The position numbers and the translations under genes are program-made. Positions 1 through 14,500 of a DNA stretch of 64,000 nucleotides are shown one piece after another. The notes below the pieces were generated by a model. It had not been told where the DNA came from. It saw nothing but the letters and a program-made list of their open reading frames with translations, and did no database searches. Each line of letters opens with the position of its first letter. Position 1 is the first letter of the stretch. This DNA comes from Psettodes erumei. Lineage: Eukaryota; Chordata; Actinopteri; Pleuronectiformes; Psettodidae. The stretch covers positions 1,853,501 through 1,917,500 of the forward strand of contig JAFBJZ010000874.1 of NCBI GenBank assembly GCA_016785225.1, in the 5' to 3' direction.

Positions 1-3000
1 CATGAAATCAAGTTATTCGCTGTGTTAATGTGATCATTTGAATTGTTGTTTAAAAGCAGTTTAGGGTGTTTTTTGTGACATACAGTCATGCCCATGTGAA
101 CTGAATCAGCAAATGAAAGAATAAGGAAGTGATACAGCAGACGAAGATGCTGAAGGGAAGCTTGAAAAGAAAAAAAAGAGGAGAGGAGGGAAAAAAGACC
201 CTGGATCTTTAAATGAGTGTGTAGAAAAGCAGCCTGGCGTTGGGACAGACACGCCCCATCACACAACAGTCGAGACATTAACTTCTCTGCTCTCTCTGCC
301 CCCCCACCACCATCACTCTTTCTCTCCCTCCCTCTTTTCCTTCTCTCCATCTGCTCTGCCACTGCACCTGGCCTCTTCACTTTCTTTCACTCCATTTCCC
401 TCTTTCTTCTCTGTTTGCCTGATCTTACCCTCCTTCTCTTCCTCTCTGCCTTTTTTGCAACTCAATAGTTCTTTCTCCTCTGTGTCTTCCTCAATCTGTT
501 TCTTCTCCCCATCTGACAGTGTCCCCATCTCAACTGCTGGCGCTTTTGACATCTCCGTCTCCTCCCTATCTTTTCGTTTGACTTTCCCTTTTTACAGCAT
601 CAAAGCTCATCTCTAAATCTTTCTTGCTTTAACCAATATGTCTTTCCTTTCTTTGGACCTTCCATTTCCACCCTCCCCCTCTCCCAACTGGGGGGCTCAC
701 TGTCTCTCCGACTTGGCCCAGCATGAGTGGGCCTCATCTGGGCACACCAAGTCAGGACCACAGGCTGACTCTCCAAAAAACAAATCCTGGAGGGGCTCAC
801 ACAGTGGCCATATGGCAGAGCATTGAGCGAACAGCTCCACACCCTCAGACAGGAAGACACAACACAGACCCCGACAGACGCCCAGTGTGAAGGAATGGAT
901 TGTGTCCCCCGTGGCCGCTGGGCATGTCCTCCACTCATTGCTTTCCCCATGGAGAATTGATATTATTCACGGAGCTGCTTGACTCGCCTTAGATCACCTC
1001 CCTGACCACATGAAAAGGTGGATGACATGTGCATGTTGGCATGGGCATGCACAAGAAGAGAAGAATAATAAGAGCGATTTAGTGAGCCATTACAAATTAG
1101 ATGTCCGTCTCATAAAAAGACAGTTTTCTATACCCAGACAACACTAAAAACCCCCAAATGACCTGTAGCCTTTATTATTCCACCTCAAATAAAGCAAGAA
1201 TAAAGAATAAAGCAGGCTGGAGATTAGATAAGAGTTCTGTGTAACTGCAAAACATATATTTCAAAAATAATACAAGACTAAGAGCCAGATTAGCATCTCT
1301 GTAAGGAGCTTAATTAGCACTAAAGACCATGTGCAGGTGAGGCTTAGCTACAAACAAAACTAATGTCATTAGTTTTGCAAATATTTGGTCATAAACCAAA
1401 GTATTGGACAAATTGGAATTTTGACCTGATAATGGAAAGTCAGGTCGTACGAATTTATTCACAGGGGACTATAAATGTCTGTACAAAATTTATAGCAATC
1501 AATCCAGAAGTTGTTGAGGCACAGATGACACATGATCACAAAAAGAATACAAATTAAAGATACCAATTACTGTATAATTATTCCTTCGCCAATTAGATTT
1601 TTTTTTCCTCTTATTTGCTCTTTTCTATTCTTCTAATACAGTGCATTTCATTCAGTGTGTGGATGTCATGTTTGGTCATAGCTAGCATTTGTTTGCATAG
1701 AGAACAATGATGCTCCACATGCGAGTGCATGCGGGCTCTTGTCCGCAGTGGTAATAGTTTTGAACGTCACTGAAATATAAATCATTATGTTGCGGTAAGG
1801 GGTACTAGAAATATACTGATTGCCCTTACATTGGCGTTTTTTTCTAATAAGACAATCATTTTTATTCATGCCACTGGCTCTGCCCTATTCAGTGTGTTCC
1901 TCACCATTACACACACGCTGACTAAATTAAAAAGATTACTCACGTTTGACAATTTCAGCGTTCCTTTTTACAGCTGCCCCATCACAGCCACAGTTCATGT
2001 AAATTATGGTATCTGCATCTGACAGAAAACTTGTTTATCTTGGTGTTTTTGTCCATTTGTTTATTCTTTTACTGCAAGTGACAGTGGGCTCGGCCTCTCG
2101 ATAAAAGACGCTCCATAACACATTAAACAGAAATCAGCGATGTGGAGGCGAGTCGGCTGACATGAAAACAATCATGCCTTTTACATTGCACTTATTTTGA
2201 CCTCTAGCTTGCGGTTGTGACACCTACACATAATCACAAGTGTTGTAGGTGTTCAAGGGTCATCATTATGTTTTACTAGGGGTAACATTCTACATTGCTG
2301 CAATCATATTAATGTAATTGCACTACTTTCCCCAGATCAGCACTGTAATTCACTCCTATATGATTTTCAGGCAACAAATTACAGTTATTGGCCACATTAT
2401 TTTTTTTCTTTTTTTGGGTTCATTTTATGCATTTCTTTTTAGAATTTAAGGTAGAGATGACAGGTAACAAAAGATTCCAAATGAATCATGATGTGACGTA
2501 TTGAATTAAACATGTGCACAGTCAGAGATGAAGGCATGTCAGATTGCATAGGACACACTGCCTCATGTATATGGAAAAATGGATGTGTCTATGCTGGAAG
2601 GTAATTCAACAGTAAGAATGAATAAAGTAATCTAAACAATTTTATTAGGTGTTTTTTCACTTTAACCACCCCAACACTGAAGTTATATTTTACTGTTACA
2701 ACCCAGGATGGGATCAATATGTACTAAAAACAACCAATATATCTCATTGTACGAAAAGCTGGTATATATTATAAAATAGTGACATATTTATTTAGAGTGT
2801 GGTGGCTCTAATTCTCTCAGCTACATGATGTTTAAATAACTTGTTGTTCAAAGAATAACTTTCCTCTCTGCTCCGTCATCAGTTGTAAATTTCTGCACCA
2901 TCTCTGATGGCCTTTGATGATTGAAATAAATCTGAAATCCCCGAATAACACTGTGCATGCAACCTCATTTGCATATGTAAAATTTGTGCATATGAGTGTT

Positions 3001-5754
3001 GTTTTGAGACTCGCGCTGTGTCATATTAGCTTGAGGAACAAAGCACTGTTTTAACTGGGGCGTCTGAGCACAGAAACAAAAACATGACAAGGACAACAGC
3101 ACTTTCTTCAAAAAAAAAACAAACTCCACACTTCTCCTTCCTCTTTTGTGCTGAACCATCAAAGCACAACGCTTCTATTTCCTTTGAGTATGGATTCACA
3201 CACACACACACACACATGCACACACTGAAATAACAATAAACTCAACTTCACACTGACACATTCTCCATCAGTCTGTATTCTCTTTATGGATCTAATGATT
3301 AATATCCTCTGCTTGTTTCCTTGTTCTATGAAAACCTCGAAGGCTTTTCGCTAGCACGAAACACAAAACACAAAAATGTTGGGCAACCATACAAATGTGT
3401 GTTCCCATACATCTGTGTGTGTGAGAATGTGTGGACATTTACCCCTTTGACCGACCTTCCATTTCCTGATTTGAAATTGTGCTTGTCATTCTCTCTCAAA
3501 GTCATTGTCCAACAAAACAACATTTTTTTCTTGCTTTCCCACAAAATACAATGTTCTGTTGCCACTTTTGGGGAAATAAAATAAAAATATGTGACCCATG
3601 CAGTCACTGAGATATTTATGTGTGTGTGTGTGTGTTTGCAACATTTGCATGGACAGTGCCTGCATCATTCCCTGTTGGGTTAATTGATACTCGGTTGACT
3701 GTCTCAATAATGGTTGTTATGGAAACAAAGTTTGATGCAACAGATGCATTTGTGGCGATCGGGATACAGCAAACCACGAGGGGCACACGTGGCTTTGGAG
3801 GGAGCGCCGGCAAATAGACAGCTGAATAGTGCAAAGAATCAAAACACAATGCAAAACCACAGTGGATGAACACATTCATTGAATCAAAAGAGATTACTAA
3901 ATGCCAACAAACTGGAATAAATGTTTCAATCTACATTATTCCGCCTGATTACAGATAGAGATTTAATTAAGGGTAAAGATTATGAATCATATCATCCCTA
4001 ACTGCAAAGAATTAAAAATCCAACCATAAGAAGGATTTCTGTGGTATTGCCACTGCTTTGGGACATAAAGCTGAGATCTGTAAATATAATGAAGAGTTCA
4101 GTTAAACTACTCTAAAATGTGCCTCTATTGGCTGACGTAGTGATAAGAGAGATCAATGGCATTTTTTTGTGATTGGCATGAATCTCTCTGTTAAACCATT
4201 AAGGTAAGCAGTACATGTTGGACTGAAGATAATTATATGTTTTTCAAATTATGTTCTCATAATTTGAGAACATCGCCTTGGGCTGTGATGATTTGTCAAT
4301 GTGCCAGTGGATTACACAGTTACCTGTCATTTATTGATCTGAACTCATTTGTGTACCGTGCACAACAGCCTAACAAGGGGAAAACAGGCCGATCTGGCCC
4401 TTATAATTTGATACAGTGTGACATTTGTCCAATACTTTCATCTGGCGCTCCACATTTAGTGATCAGAGTGTAGTGAGACAGAGTGAGGTAGATCCAGTAT
4501 TATAAAGATTGGGCAGTTGTTTGGAGCGAGCATGTAACATCACCTTTTGTATTTGTGCGTATTCTAACCCCTACATATATGTGGTGCCAGGTGATGGTGC
4601 GTGTGTGTGTGTCTGGTGTGTCTGGTCTGGCTTGGTTGTGTAGTCCCATTGGCATGTAGGATGATTGGCAGCACCCGTTTGGGCATTGTTGATAACACAC
4701 AAGAGGGCGACTGCCACAGATGAGCTCTGTCAAGCTGTCTGTCTGTCAGACACCCACACATATTCCTTTTCTCTTTCTCGTTTTTACACACACGCACCAG
4801 CGTACAACTCAATTTCTTTCCCAGTGACTCTTGCTCTGACTCTTATTTGTGTTTAACACACAGAGAATCGCTCTGTTTGTTCTCAAACACACACTTGTCG
4901 CCGGCCTAGAATCCCCCCGTATCCTCTACACACACACACTCACACTCGCGCACATGCACACACACAAAACCTGTCAGCCCTACCCGTGGCCAGCCATTGA
5001 ACCTGGTCTGCTGATAACAGCAACAGCAGCCCTCTACTCTACAGGGAGAGACTGTCTCATTCATATGTATCTCTTGATGTGCCGGGGAATCTCCGTCACT
5101 TGTTTGTCACCACGGATGCCTTGAAAAGACCAGGCTGACATTTGGAGGGGTCTATTTCAATACGGCAGTCGAAAAAAGGCAAGTGCTCATTCAATATACA
5201 TGGGCAGTCATGTTTGTATTGTCTGTAGCATGCAGCTGAGTTTTGGTTTAAATTCAAACGTCACCCGTAAAAAACTGCAGAATTAAAAGCACAGAGTCAG
5301 GAGCTCAGAAAAAAAAACGATCTGATTTTTGCGACAGTCATGTACGCAATCTGAGAGGGCACTGATGACAAACAATTTGTCCGGTCAGTTGGGGGCAGCC
5401 ACCAAACGATAGCATGATAACATCCTGATCAAATGCAGTGACAGAAATGAAGAGTGTGCTTACAGGGGTGTGATGGCTCTCTGAATGATGCAAAGTACAT
5501 GGGCCCAATGTGTGGTAGAATATTCATTTAGTTGAAGTAGCAACTGTATACAGTTAGCATATGTGTCTGCTTGTGCACAACCACCTCCGGGTTGCTGCAG
5601 TCCAGCTGTCTGGTGCATAGTAGACAGTGCACAGCACAATACACAATGCTGAACACATGACAGATAAATAATAAGCCTTTCCTAAAGAGAGACACACTGC
5701 TGACACGAAAATTGCCAATTAAGCACTATGGTCTGCCGTGTGTGTGAGTGAAGA

Positions 5755-5757
<3 letters not shown>

Positions 5758-5847
<90 letters not shown>

Positions 5848-5852
5848 GAGAG
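5758..5852. repeat. (GA)n microsatellite, about 95 bp
   Basis: Nearly perfect GA dinucleotide tract with one interruption (GGGAG near 5837). It lies in intergenic DNA. Confidence 0.98.
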
Positions 5853-6289
5853 CTTTGTGACTGTATGTGTGTGTCAGTTCTTGTGTAAATAATGAGGCTT
5901 TTTACTGAATCTGGCACATCACAATCTCACCTGGCATATGCGCGCACACACACACACACACACAAATGCATACAATGCACACTTTACTGGCACAATGGAG
6001 CCCTTTAGGGATCAATTACCATTCACTCACATCTTTATCGTCTCAAAGCCTTGAATTTGAATACCTCCCCACACAAACCTCTCTCTCCCTCTCTCTCTCA
6101 CACACACACACACGCCAAGGCTATAGACCCAGTTTGATCGCTGAGATGTGCAAGCTTCTTTTCAAAATGCTCTCTTGGAGAATGCTATCTCCTGCAACAG
6201 CTAGCCAAGGAAAACAATAGCCTGTGGTGTAAAGACAGAGAATCCCATCTGTGTGTGCGTGAATGTGTGTGGGGGGGTTGCCCTCATAC

Positions 6290-6665
6290 CAGAGTTAACC
6301 TGTTGAATTTTCAGGAACTTTTTGGTAATGCATTCTTCAGCCCCTTACCTTATAACCTAGAGCCATCACAGTTCAGTGCCTTACCTAACCCCTCCCTAAA
6401 CTAAACCTAATGGTAACCCTAACCCCAAAACCAAGTCTTAATCCTCACAAAACAGTCTCCACCTTGAGTCACTTCTGGGGAAATGAAATAGACCTTATTA
6501 ATTTCCGAGAGACTTACCCTAAACTTAACCTCAACATTCAATGACCTGAAAATCAGCTTTGAATCCCAACTAGGGGCACTGCTTTTGTCCCCAGGTGGAC
6601 AAGTTGTGCCCAGTTAACTGGCCTTTCAGTCTGAAATTGGTCCCCAAAAGTAACTTAAGTCAGAC
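6290..6665. repeat. Decayed telomere-like / GTCCCCA dispersed repeat of teleost type
   Basis: A CCTAAC-rich segment (about 6340-6430) is followed by CAAGTCTTAA, then GTCCCCAGG and GGTCCCCAAAAGTA blocks, and ends next to a CA-rich stretch. This block order matches a dispersed element I recall as very common in teleost genomes. I do not know its formal name, and this copy is diverged. Confidence 0.55.
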
Positions 6666-7779
6666 TCACACACACATAGAGACACATAGACAAAAGCAGT
6701 ACCCTTAGCTCTCATTTCCTCTTGCTGTTCAGATGCTGCAGCATTTTTTCATCTTTTGTGTGCCATGAAAGTTTTCATCAAGGTTAGTTTATTCTGGAGA
6801 AAGAGGAAACTTCATCTGGATGTGACAGCCAGAAGAGCACAAGTGATGGAGACAGATGCGAGGGCAGGAGCAAAGTACGTTTCATCAGCATCTGGATCTC
6901 ACCCAGACAGTGTAAACCTGTTTTAATTACAAACACAAAAAATCTGCTTGATGTAGATTTCTTTTTTTCACACTCAACAGATGAAAAAGCATTCAATTTT
7001 ACATGGCCAAAAAGAATGTTTTGATTTTCCATCTCCTAACAACATTTCATCGTCTTTCTTTTAATTGGAAACTGTCGCTAAGGAATTTTCACAGAGGTTC
7101 ATGTGTTCACATGTTCTTCATATTTCCAGCATTGGGAAGCATTTCAGTAAGAACAAAGTGTTTAAGTCAGAACAAAAATGGTGACTGCATTGTTCAAAAA
7201 CGTGGTGTGCGATTTTGAGGAATTATAAATGAGAAACAGATGTGAAAATATCTAAAAAATAAAACTTACCTTCCATGGACTCTGACATTTATATATATAT
7301 ATAAAAACCACAAGTCACAATTTGGCAACTCAAGAGCTTTCAGAAAATTTGTTCAGAATTCATGAATAACATTAGAGAGTCTTGTTAATGGCCTCTTCTC
7401 ATGGAACACCTTGAAATTGCCTCACTTGAAGGCACAAAATATTCCGTCTTATGTAAATAACCAACAAATAACCTACCGAGACCTTAGATGTGTTATTACT
7501 GAAAAACAGATGCACTTAATACGTACATTTTACTTTTCAAATTTCACTGATGCCTAAAGCCTTCATGCCCAGTTTTGCTCATTTTTTTCTGTTTCATACG
7601 TTCTACTTTGCTCAACAAGGTTAACGAATCCATTACACAGAACAGCTGGTTGTCAACCCATTAAGAAGGTTGAAAGTTTACAATGTTTACAGAATATTTG
7701 ATTTTCATCCAACACTACTGATATCCAACCTCAAAGAATATAAAAATTTAAGCGAAAAGCCATGTAATGTTTGCTTTTA

Positions 7780-8720
7780 GGTGGATCTGAGCTGGTGACA
7801 TCAAGGCAGGGGCAAGGTGCCAAATCTCCATGAATCCACCCGGAGCTTTGAGCATGCTTAAGCAATCATGACCTGGCATAAGGTCCGTGTACGTAATCAA
7901 TTATTCATTTGGACGGTGGGGGGAAAGTCAGCCCATCTGCTGAGGGGAGCAGTCCTGGCTGAGTTATTGAGCTGCAGCCCGCTCTGCTGTTTAATAATGG
8001 CCCAACTATGTATTGCTCTGTAGCATGGACCAGTCGCAGTCAATCAGTTTCAAGTCACTGCATTTCAAATGTAAACCAATATGGCAATTCAGAAATACCC
8101 AGCCGTCTCTGTGTTCCTTTCAGTACTGATGGAGGATTTAAATGGGATGCAATCCTGAAGGTCCAGGAGTTTTAATTTAATTTTATTTGGCAAAAGTCAC
8201 CCAACTGTGGCCCATATAATAAGCTTGTGGTATTTCATCTACCCTGCCTTGAAGGGATGGTTTGTTCTTGTTGCCTGCAAGAGCTGATGAAGTGTTAATT
8301 TGTAAAAAGTGGCTTTAAGCACTTAGGAGAGAACTGTGCTGTGAGCATTACTTATCTTTTGCACACTCCTGTAACATCAATCCACTCTCACAAATAACTC
8401 CTGTGTCCCTGATACAGACGTCGCTCATACTGAATCTGATTAAAAGACTTTCCTGAGCAAATGAGACACTAATCTTCAACCTGGAGATATTAGACTGTGA
8501 TTTATAGACACGGCAAAGTACAGCTGGGGGGAAATATTCACTGAAAACTCCTTGGAGTCTGTGATGAATCTGTGTGTGTAGATTTTTAATTATACATAAG
8601 ATAAAGAAATGATTATTCCATATGCTAAATAAAAATGAGAGGCTTCTTGTAGAGCTTGTTCAAATTCAAAGGCCTAAACAGCGCATTTAAATTCAGCCCC
8701 AGAGAAGATTAATCTTGTAA
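7780..8720. promoter_or_regulatory. Candidate conserved non-coding stretch (unproven)
   Basis: About 0.9 kb free of microsatellites and low-complexity sequence, with AT-rich homeodomain-like words such as TCAATTATTC, TTTAATAATGG and GATTAATC and no coding frame. It resembles vertebrate conserved non-coding elements, but conservation cannot be tested from one sequence. Confidence 0.25.
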
Positions 8721-9470
8721 GGGCTGACTTTTTAACACCTTATGACTCTGTTATTAGTGGTCCTAAATTTAGAACAAACTGTATATCATAAACTGGAGTG
8801 TAAAAGGTGCTGGACTAAAATCCTCCCTTCCCCCCCAAAAAGAAGTGAAATGGATCTGTGCTGCCATCCTGTGGTCAAAAGGAGAAAACACAGTGACAAG
8901 TTGCATTAGCTGGGTGGTATTGTGCACAGAAGCTCACTTGTTGGTTTGAGCAGAGCAGAACCACTGTCATATATTTTGTGATAGTGGCAAACGTTGTTGT
9001 GGATTCTGTTTTACAGATTGGAAATTCACTCAAAACAATTCCCACTCTTCTGATAAGCTTGAGAGATAACGCTGAGCTGAATATGTTGACAGGTCAGATC
9101 AGCTGAACTTCAAAATGTAATATAATAACTGGGCCCTGTCAGCACTGCAGTCATTGTCAATGGATTTGAAGAACCAGGTTGGTGATTACTTTGTATGTTT
9201 ATACTAAACAGAACTGGTCTAGATTTAATGTGAGGATTCTGAGATCAGGCTTTACAGAGTTATTATTCCATAGCTGGTTTTAACAGCATGCACTGAGAGA
9301 AAATCAAATCCAAATTAAATCCATCAGAAATCCAGCTGTAATCACAAATTACCTCCACTGCAAAGAAATTGCAACACTTGTCAGTCAATAAAAATGAATG
9401 CAAAACGATGGGCTCCTACTGTAGCAAAGCTTTACTGAGACATGATCAAGGTATTCCAGGAAAAAAAAAG

Positions 9471-11495
9471 TTTATAAAAAAATGCATTTGAGATGCCACA
9501 ATTTGTGTCTCTCCCAGTCAGTTTGATAAGTAACAACTCCTACTTCTTCTGTAATTAGAAAACACCTCAATGCTGTCTTTCTCCTTAGTATGTAGTAACA
9601 ACACTGTCCACATAATTTTCAAAAATATATATATAAATCTACTTCATATCTACAGCCAGCTGATGCCATGACACTGACAATACATCGTACGCTATACAAC
9701 ACTTTTGGACAACATGTAATATCTGAACAATAACACTGAGTAGTAACATAAATAACTCACTGCTAAGAAGACACTGTGAAACAGTCAGCTTCCCTTGTTC
9801 AAGACAGATATCCACTTCATCATAAAAAACTACACATAACTTGAATGTGGGACCAGACTTAGTGATTACAGTGTATGGGGTGATGGCAATTTAAAAAAAA
9901 AGCATGAGTGCTACAACTCCATCATTTAAGAGTCAGTGTGATAGACTTCAGTAATAAAAATGTAGAATGAGGACTCAATGTCACTTGTACAAAAGTTGTC
10001 CTGTTAATCGAGAGTTCAGGACGAAGACTTGTACGAGTGATATATTTGTACTGTGGCTCCTCCAGCATTCTCAGATGAGACATTTTGAATACATTCATTT
10101 TTACATAAGGCAGGGTAACAGCTACAGCATGTTAACACTTGGAGTCAGTGTCTATAACAGGGTCAATGTACTATCTCAAATGAAAAAAAAGATCTCCTCG
10201 GGCAATCTAAAATCTGGACACGCTGTCCGTCACTTACCCCGACAATCAAACAACTTGAAGATATTTCAGGAGCGGCTGACCAGCTTTCACATGACATTTA
10301 TGTTCCCAATTCCACAGTTAAAATTAAAGTCAGTAAAAAATATCCCCCCTATGAAAGCAGTGGTTTTGAGTGAGAACAGATCATAGGATATTTTGGACAA
10401 AATATTGAATCTTCATATTAAAAGCTGTGATAAGCAAGTTGAACTTTCATCAGTGGCGTTCCGAATCTCTTTGAAGCTGGTACCAAAATGTGCAGGTTTA
10501 AAAAAGTACTGCACAGAGCAAATAAAGACATCAACCAAAATTTAAGAACAAGATAATTAAAACAAAAGCTGAAAAAACAAAGTTGCCATCTCCATTGTCA
10601 TCCGTTGCAAAGAATTCTTTCAAGGTCCAGTGTTGCAAAGATAATCCCAAAAAGTTTTCATATCCGGTGACTGCAGCAGAATGGACTGGGTTTAAAAGAG
10701 GGTTACAAGGGCAGTACTTTTTCATTCTAAGAGTCCAGGTGCTGTTCGTCTCTTGAAACCAACATTTTATGTTTGTGTCTCTTTTAACTGTCGCCTTTTC
10801 AGTCCTGTATCCAGTGTACTTCAGCAGCTCTACATGAGCTGCTTTCCTGTACATGGGAGTGTACAGAAAAGCTCAGAGTAGCAGGGATCCAGTGGAATGC
10901 ATCATCAGTGATCTAAAAAAAAAAAAAAAGCGTGGTGGAGGTGCAGCACTAAAACAGGCAACCTACTCTTTATGCCAGAAACCAGTGGTTGATAGTTTTG
11001 TGCAACAGACCTTACAGTGTCAATGGTGGATTTTGGCGTATGAGCCACGACTTGACCTCTGCAGCAAACAAAACTTTCATAATCTTTTATCTATAAGAAG
11101 ATGGTGCTGGTTGATAGAGAGTGAGGTTTGGTTGACTGGATGGATTATGTGAATGGCAGGCGACACTCAAACAGGAAATTCACAATTTAGAGGTTCATAA
11201 AATGCCGATACTGGAGCTAAATGTTTGTTTCAGTGATTTTTCCAAAAACTACGCTTGTCTTCTCGTCATGAAAGGATGTACTCTGTGTACTTATTTCAGT
11301 TTGTTCGATCTGTTTGTCAGTGTGGGTACAAGTGAAATTGTGTCGCTTGTGAGCTGCCTCTTCCTTTCTGCTTCCCACCTAGCCCCCAGAGTTCAGCACG
11401 CCCGGCCCAGCTTGCGTGTGTGTGGATGGGTGAGAGCGTGAGGAGACGAGCAGTCGGGGAGATAAAGGTGGTGGCGGTGGCTCCTCATATCCTCA
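9471..11495 (-). other. epb41l5: Probable epb41l5 3' UTR
   Basis: This AT-rich stretch directly follows the epb41l5 stop codon, has no microsatellites and has no supportable coding frame. The minus strand has no AATAAA here. A TATAAA variant lies at 9471-9476 and is followed in the transcript sense by a U-rich run (complement of A at 9461-9469), which would suit a poly(A) site near 9450. The length of about 2 kb is an inference. Confidence 0.45.
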
Positions 11496-11565
11496 TCAGA
11501 GCTCAGTGGTCAGGAGACCTCTGGGTTTGGCTCCGTCCTCCGAAGCTCGCGGCTGACCCACAGTG
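11496..11565 (-). CDS. epb41l5: epb41l5 last coding exon (residues 737-759)
   Basis: The acceptor is CCCGCAG. The exon encodes a short tail ending GLLTTEL then TGA (complement of 11496-11498). Human EPB41L5 also ends in LLTTEL, which anchors the 3' end. The last four residues, TTEL, fit a class I PDZ ligand (S/T-X-hydrophobic). Confidence 0.93.
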
Positions 11566-14500
11566 CTGCGGGACAGGAGAGGATGGTGAAATGAAGCAGA
11601 GAGAAACATCTTCAATAAACTGTTGTGAGCACATGAAAAATGCAGCTTTAAAATTAACTAATACCTTTACTCTTACGTATAAAGCACACATAAACAAGGC
11701 TATGATAAGGTATCACTGTCACAGGCGTGGCCTGTTAGCCGAATGATTAGGGCGCAAAACACATGGACTCAAGCTCCTGAGCAGCAGGTCCCCCATTTGA
11801 CTCTCAGCAGCCCAGACCACAAACTGATCCAGAGTCTGGGGGAAATGTTGAGCCTCGGTAGAGGTCTGCACATTCTGAGTGCTTTCTAGTTTTGATCTAG
11901 GTACATGAAAACTGCCTGGCCAACCAGCAGGGGAAATTAGTGTTACAACAAATTGCATCAGTTATTTTGTGATGTGTGTGTGCAGTACTTGGCAGTGCTT
12001 CATAAACAGAAACAATGGTGAAGCCTCAAAATAAACCCATGATTTATAAACGCTCTCAGCCAAGCGCAAAGACAACTAAACATCCTGTAAACACGTTTCA
12101 CTTGCTGCCCATCTGAAGTGCTTTTGCAATGGGACTATAGCTGTAGGGAGCATTTTCTTGGTTGATCAGCAGGGGTCAGCATACTACGACACCTGTTTGA
12201 AAATAACCTCTGAAGTGCTCAAATCCCAAGAATTTTACCTGGCAGAGATGGTGTTACGTGTGTGGAGAGGGGGGAGGGCAGGGGTGAGGGCAGCTCCCCC
12301 GTCTGCGGGGAGAAGAGGGGTGACCTTAGCAGGGGGGTCAAGGTCGAACAGGCCATTAGTAAAGACGGCAGGAGGCTGCATTAGAAGGGGATGAGGGAGA
12401 AGGAGGTCAGTTTCTACACGGCCCCTACGTCAGCCAAAGTGCACAGCAAACTATGCAAGTGTCTGTGGAACCAGTTTCAGGACAATGCACACATTGAAAT
12501 AATTAAATGCACATCACAACTGTATGAAATACTTTTCAAAGAACTTGTGGAAAGAAAGGGACAGGCAAAAGCCAGACAGACAGGAAGACCGCTGATCAAG
12601 AGAAATGTTAAGATGTGTGAAAGGAGGTTGAGCACTCACAGCAGTCGTCGGAATGATCCAGCGAGGTGTGATGAGAGGTTTGGGCTGTTGCACTGGTGGC
12701 AGCTGGAAGACAACCAGGAAAATGTGGTTACACTAATCTATACAGGTGCATTCAGCCCTGGTTTGACCCCAGATCACTGGCACAGCTTCATTTCCACCGA
12801 TCACACAGAGAAAGACGCTGTGTGGTCAAGTCTGTCTGCATACGCAACATCAAAAGGATCGTGGAATTGCTGCACAGGAATTACAAATTAACTGGTCTGA
12901 ATGTGAGGGAATAAGTGTGGCTTTGCTTCTGTCCACTCAGGTGGCTTGACTGAGGTTGTCCAGAGCTGTTGCATGTAAAGCGGGCTTGGACTTACTGCAG
13001 GAGTTGGATCGGTGAAGTCAATCAGGTTGTCAGACAGTGGGGCGGTGCTTTGAGGGTCAGCTTCCTCTGCTTTAAACTGCAGGATGACACAAACACTCGT
13101 GATCAACAGCATACAAAGACGGAACCCACCCACGTCCCGTGTTTGGTAACAAGTCTGCATCGGGTTCAACATGACTCATAAATCAAGCATAGGAGCCATG
13201 CTAGCAGCCCGCATACATCCTTATTAGACAGAGACTGCCACAGGTTAAAGAGCTGTCGCCATAAGACAGCGGTTTAAACGTTTGTTCCATGAATCACATC
13301 AGGTGGGTACAACAGGATGGCTATGCAAAACATACCTGGTCTGTTAGTGTAATGTTATAACTTTCTGTGCATTGTACTGAAAAATCCAACAGAACAACAT
13401 TTATTCCCAAACCTGCAACAGTAAACGCCTAATACATGTGTAAAAGGGATTCACAGTAACGAGCACCACAATGACTGTTAATAATATTACCTTTGGTGCC
13501 ATGGCTTCAGTGGCAGACTCAGAGGGCATCTTGGGAACAGTGGGACTTAAGTCATCAGCTAACCTCTCGGCACTGGTGAACAGAAGAAATGAGCACACCA
13601 CAGAGAAATTCAGGAGAATTCTTCACAACAACATTTATATAGATATATTTCAAAGTCCTCATCCTGGTCCTAATAAACATATATTTGGCACATTTCAATA
13701 AAATTATTGTTCATATTGATTCAAGAAATCCCTAAATTGTCTAAGCCAATCAGACAGCCCAAGACAAGGATTTCAAATTTCTCACTTTGCTCGACCAACC
13801 ATTCAAAACCGGGGGTATTTTCACACTATTTGACTGAGACAAGCGACATCTGTTCAGTGGAGAAGCTGGGAACAGACATGTTGGGCATCTTTGCTTGACA
13901 AAGATTACGTGACGATCAAAATTGTTGGCAATCACTGGTGATTAATCAGGTTTTTTGTTTTGTTTTGGCACAACCTGAGTGTCCATTCTGCAGACTGCAC
14001 AAGAAAAGCAGCCTGAACGGCAGACGCATTTGTTGCCTCAGTGAGGCGGGAGCTGTGCAGTCAAGCATTTGCGTGTGTCTGTACAGTTGTGTCATACTAC
14101 TGTAAACACTTCTTGAGCAGAGACGCCAGCGGTCTCCAGGCAGAACTCAAGTCATGTGACCCAGCACAGGCACACACCCTCATTACCCAAAGGTGCCAAC
14201 AGATGTCAGCAAAGACCGCAAACAAGGCCACCGCCTTTGTCTCTGATCATCATACGTGTTTCATGTTCTGTTTGCCTGTTTGCATCTTTCCACCCTTACT
14301 TGCTTTATTTTGGTAAGATTGCCTTTCCTCTCTGTCTACCCTCAAGGTCCAAACAGCTGAATGAAGAGCTGAACGAAGGTGATCAATGCTACAGGTGTGT
14401 TTACAGGTGCAGTGATCTGCATCAGTATATTTCATCTTTATCAGGCAGCAGAGTAATGAATCCATGACGACACTTCTAAAAGTCTCATGACGACGCATTA

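Larger units (their letters stand above)
1..9470. other. Intergenic region downstream of epb41l5
   Basis: No coding exon could be supported on either strand. Open frames are short and unlike known proteins, and several come from CT-rich sequence (about 290-560). It contains the microsatellites, the telomere-like dispersed repeat and the candidate conserved stretch listed separately. In mammals the next genes downstream are TMEM185B, RALB, INHBB and GLI2; none is visible here. Confidence 0.7.

Noticed and set aside
600..950. Open frame of about 116 residues near the window start
   Set aside because: No recognisable domain or splice context in any frame; neighbouring sequence is low-complexity CT-rich DNA.
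12391..12891. 166-residue plus-strand open frame
   Set aside because: It lies antisense in and around epb41l5 exons and introns, matches no family I recognise and has no splice context. Treated as chance.
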